DNA from: Bacillus xiapuensis
GTDB taxonomy: Bacteria; Bacillota; Bacilli; Bacillales; Domibacillaceae
DNA: 64,000 nt
Reading direction: 5' to 3'
Assembly: GCF_002797355.1 (NCBI RefSeq)
Contig: NZ_KZ454939.1
Span: 1,521,828 to 1,585,827 of the forward strand
This document shows positions 62,319-64,000 of the stretch, one piece after another. Position numbers and translations under genes: made by a program. The stretch's first letter is position 1. The number at the start of each line of letters is the position of its first letter. A model generated the notes under the pieces. That model worked only from the letters and a program-made list of their open reading frames with translations, was not told the DNA's origin and made no database searches.

Positions 62319-62603
62319 ATGCTTTATAATTTTTTCGTAACTGGAACCGGTGCTGCTGGTGTAGCAAAGAGTATTACAGATGTAATTGTAAAAAGATTTA
62401 ATGTAGTTGGAGATGTTCAACGTTTGATCGATAACTTAACTACTAAACTAAAAATTATTTATCGTTCATTTGATGGGGACTTTTCTTGGGCAGATTTAGG
62501 TGGAGCCATTCTCGATCTTGGCCAACTTATTTTAACATTTGTACCAGCTGCTAAAATCACTAATATTGTTGGAGCGTTATGGGACATTTCGACAATATTA
62601 TAA
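62319..62603 (+). CDS. 94-residue hydrophobic peptide, candidate bacteriocin precursor
   Basis: A small protein with glycine- and alanine-rich hydrophobic segments. It starts MLYNFFVTGTGAAGVAKSIT, has a charged middle (RLIDNLTTKLKIIYRSFDGD) and ends LTFVPAAKITNIVGALWDI. It has no obvious cleavable signal or double-glycine leader. A strong RBS (TTTTTAGGGGG) precedes the ATG and a good terminator follows 8 bp after the stop, as expected for an abundant short transcript. The N-terminus is reminiscent of circular bacteriocins such as carnocyclin, but it is longer (these are 60-70 residues when mature) and I cannot confirm homology. Confidence 0.55.
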   Translation: MLYNFFVTGTGAAGVAKSITDVIVKRFNVVGDVQRLIDNLTTKLKIIYRSFDGDFSWADLGGAILDLGQLILTFVPAAKITNIVGALWDISTIL

Positions 62604-62610
62604 TCTAAAT

Positions 62611-62640
62611 AAAAAGGGCAGATAAACTCTGCCCTTTTTA
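62611..62640. terminator. Bidirectional terminator after the 94-residue peptide gene
   Basis: AAAAGGGCAGA and TCTGCCCTTTT form an 11-bp stem with a short loop. It ends both the peptide gene and the convergent gene at 62646. Confidence 0.85.
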
Positions 62641-62645
62641 ACTAT

Positions 62646-62885
62646 TTATTTAAATAGCTTCAAATAAATATCTATCGGTATTTCAAATTTCTGTTGTCCC
62701 TTATTGGTGTCATATATTTCATGCGTTACGTAGCCATTTTTTTGAGATATTTTAATTTGTCTATTTGGTGTATCACTTCTCAGAGAAAACCTCTTTTCAT
62801 TTTCATCGTTAATTTCTAATTTAATATTCAGTCCATTTCTTTTATACTCTTCTAAAGTCTTGAATTTTTTTTTGTTTCCAAACAT
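62646..62885 (-). CDS. Small hypothetical protein next to the peptide gene
   Basis: A 79-residue soluble protein (MFGNKKKFKTLEEYKRNGLN start; QIKISQKNGYVTHEIYD in the middle), mostly beta strands and basic at the start. TTAGGAGG lies 7 nt before the ATG at 62885; the frame extends upstream but without an RBS. I do not recognise it. Its place between the candidate precursor and IS element c makes an immunity role possible, but there is no membrane helix to support that. Confidence 0.5.
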   Translation of the reverse strand: MFGNKKKFKTLEEYKRNGLNIKLEINDENEKRFSLRSDTPNRQIKISQKNGYVTHEIYDTNKGQQKFEIPIDIYLKLFK

Positions 62886-63073
62886 ACAATAACCTCCTAA
62901 TTTTGTTTGATCTTCCGATATACTATTTTTTTCTTTAATCGCACCTATTTTATAATTCCATAAAAAAAGAGTAAAGAATATACCTACTCTCTTTATAAAA
63001 AAGATTATTATAAAACACATAAACTGGATCTACGTCAAGATATTGGACACACTCCGGTTAAGTTTTTTGTTCT

Positions 63074-63101
63074 GCGCAACTTCCATGCATGGAAGTTGCG
63101 C
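63074..63101. repeat. 28-bp perfect palindrome
   Basis: GCGCAACTTCCATG is followed directly by its reverse complement CATGGAAGTTGCGC. It is G+C-richer than its surroundings and sits within 50 bp of the end of IS element c. No T-run follows. Confidence 0.8.
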
Positions 63102-63142
63102 CCGAAAAATGTGGGGAGGGACAACTGGATCATCCCCAGATT

Positions 63143-64000
63143 TCACACTGTTGCACGACATATATTCTCGTAGGCGTCTGGTGTTAAGTACCCGATGCTT
63201 CCATGAATTCGTTTGCGATTGTACCAACCCTCTATGTACTTAAATAACGCCACTCGTGCCGTTTCAAAACTATCATATCGAGCTCTGTACACTTCTTTTT
63301 TCTTAAGTGTGGCGTGAAACGATTCGATACATGCATTGTCATAAGGACAACCTTTGCGACTGAATGAAGGAATCATTCCATGTGTTTTTAGTTGTTTCTG
63401 AAAGTCCTCACTTGTATATTGCGTGCCTAGATCCGTGTGCACAATCAATCCTGGTGTCGGATGTTGGACCTGTATGGCGATCTCCATGGCCATTAGTACT
63501 AGTTCCACTGTCATTTTCCGAGCAAATTTATCCCCAACGACTTTTTTCGTGTGAAGATCAAGTACCGACGCCAAATAGCACCAACCATCACGCAAAGTGT
63601 GGATGTAAGTGATATCCGCCACCCATTTTTCATTGATAGTTGTAGTCGTGAAATCTTGTTCTAACACATTTTCACGCTCTTCATCGGGGATCTATTTTGG
63701 CGTCGGACGGTACTTTTTTGTAATATTGGAACGAATGCCAGCCCTTTTCATGATGCGCTGAATACGGTTGATGCTACCTTGATAGCCTTCTTGCTTTAAC
63801 ACTTCAAAAATTTTAGGGGCACCGTAACGACCATCACTTTCTTTGTGGATCGCTCGAATACGTTCTAACAACTGTTGATTTTCTACTTCATACACACTCG
63901 GCTTCTTGTAAAAAGATTGATAATACGTGCTTTTAGGCATCTTTAACACACGACACATCAGCTGGATCGGTTGATGTTCACTTTCATTCGTAATGTGGTC
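63143..64000 (-). pseudogene. IS3 transposase OrfB (element c), one in-frame stop, partial
   Basis: The upstream half reads MCRVLKMPKSTYYQSFYKKP to KKYRPTPK and stops at a TAG (63692-63694). The same frame then continues IPDEERENVLEQDFTTTTIN, then WVADITYIHTLRDGWC, LIVHTDLGTQY and DNACIESFHATLKKKE (DDE residues), ending at 63143. Only one lesion is seen. The 5' end lies outside the window. Confidence 0.8.

Larger units (their letters stand above)
63025..64000 (-). mobile_element. IS3-family insertion sequence c, defective, cut by the window edge
   Basis: The end at 63025 reads TGGATCTACGTCAA then ATATTGGACACA, nearly the same as the right end of element b (56868, read inwards). The element is on the minus strand and runs past 64000. 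A 28-bp perfect palindrome at 63074-63101 lies between the end and orfB. Elements b and c have their 3' ends facing each other around the bacteriocin-like cargo. Confidence 0.8.

Noticed and set aside
1..64000. CRISPR arrays, tRNA or rRNA genes
   Set aside because: No regularly spaced repeats and no tRNA or rRNA-like conserved segments seen on either strand.

Overview
The window reads as chromosome of an endospore-forming Bacillaceae (Firmicutes). It has strong AGGAGG-type ribosome binding sites, a small acid-soluble spore protein (SspH) behind a sigma-G promoter, a sigma-B promoter in front of csbD, a csbB/GtrA/yfhO cassette and YusW-, YqcI- and YflT-like genes. Its cobalamin operon has the gene order known from Bacillus (Priestia) megaterium. 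I cannot name the genus from sequence alone.

Positions 1-45,650 are ordinary, moderate-GC chromosome. From left to right: an OatA-like O-acetyltransferase; an SLH/SH3b/amidase autolysin; a divergent NMT1/SsuABC-type ABC importer; sspH; a YqcI/YcgG protein; a YusW-like lipoprotein; a secreted-type beta-helix protein; a csbB-gtrA-yfhO set (lipoteichoic-acid glycosylation type) with a stress protein; a CBS-domain protein; cobT and csbD. Then follows one long minus-strand operon (33.1 to 18.4 kb) encoding the anaerobic, early-cobalt route to cobyrinate a,c-diamide plus the CbiMNQO cobalt importer. It sits behind a B12 riboswitch and its terminator. After it come a PduX-like kinase, bioY with a BirA-like operator, a ferritin-like protein, a PAP2 phosphatase, a DapF paralogue, a purine permease, a polysaccharide deacetylase, and the ribD-ribE-ribBA-ribH operon behind an FMN riboswitch.

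From about 45.7 kb to the end the DNA is A+T-rich, accessory and scrambled. A dead prophage remnant (terS, terL, portal fragment, ADP-ribosyltransferase fragment, YolA-like secreted protein) carries deletions, frameshifts and stops. Insertion sequences follow: two 1,652-bp IS1380-family copies in inverted orientation, an IS3-family element nested in an ISL3 remnant, and two related IS3 elements that face each other around a 6.2-kb cargo.

That cargo (56.9-63.0 kb) is the most interesting part. It holds an ABC-2 permease and ATPase, a stand-alone LytTR regulator, a tubby-like protein, a SpoIIM/DUF95 membrane protein, a TM2 protein, and a divergent 94-residue hydrophobic peptide with its own strong RBS and terminator. 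DUF95 plus ABC transporter is the core of circular bacteriocin loci. A pair of 9-bp direct repeats with a 21-bp period, the spacing LytTR regulators use, lies between the divergent units. The DUF95 gene is split by an IS1380 copy whose 5-bp target duplication lets the 179-codon gene be rebuilt exactly. terS is split in the same way by the other copy.
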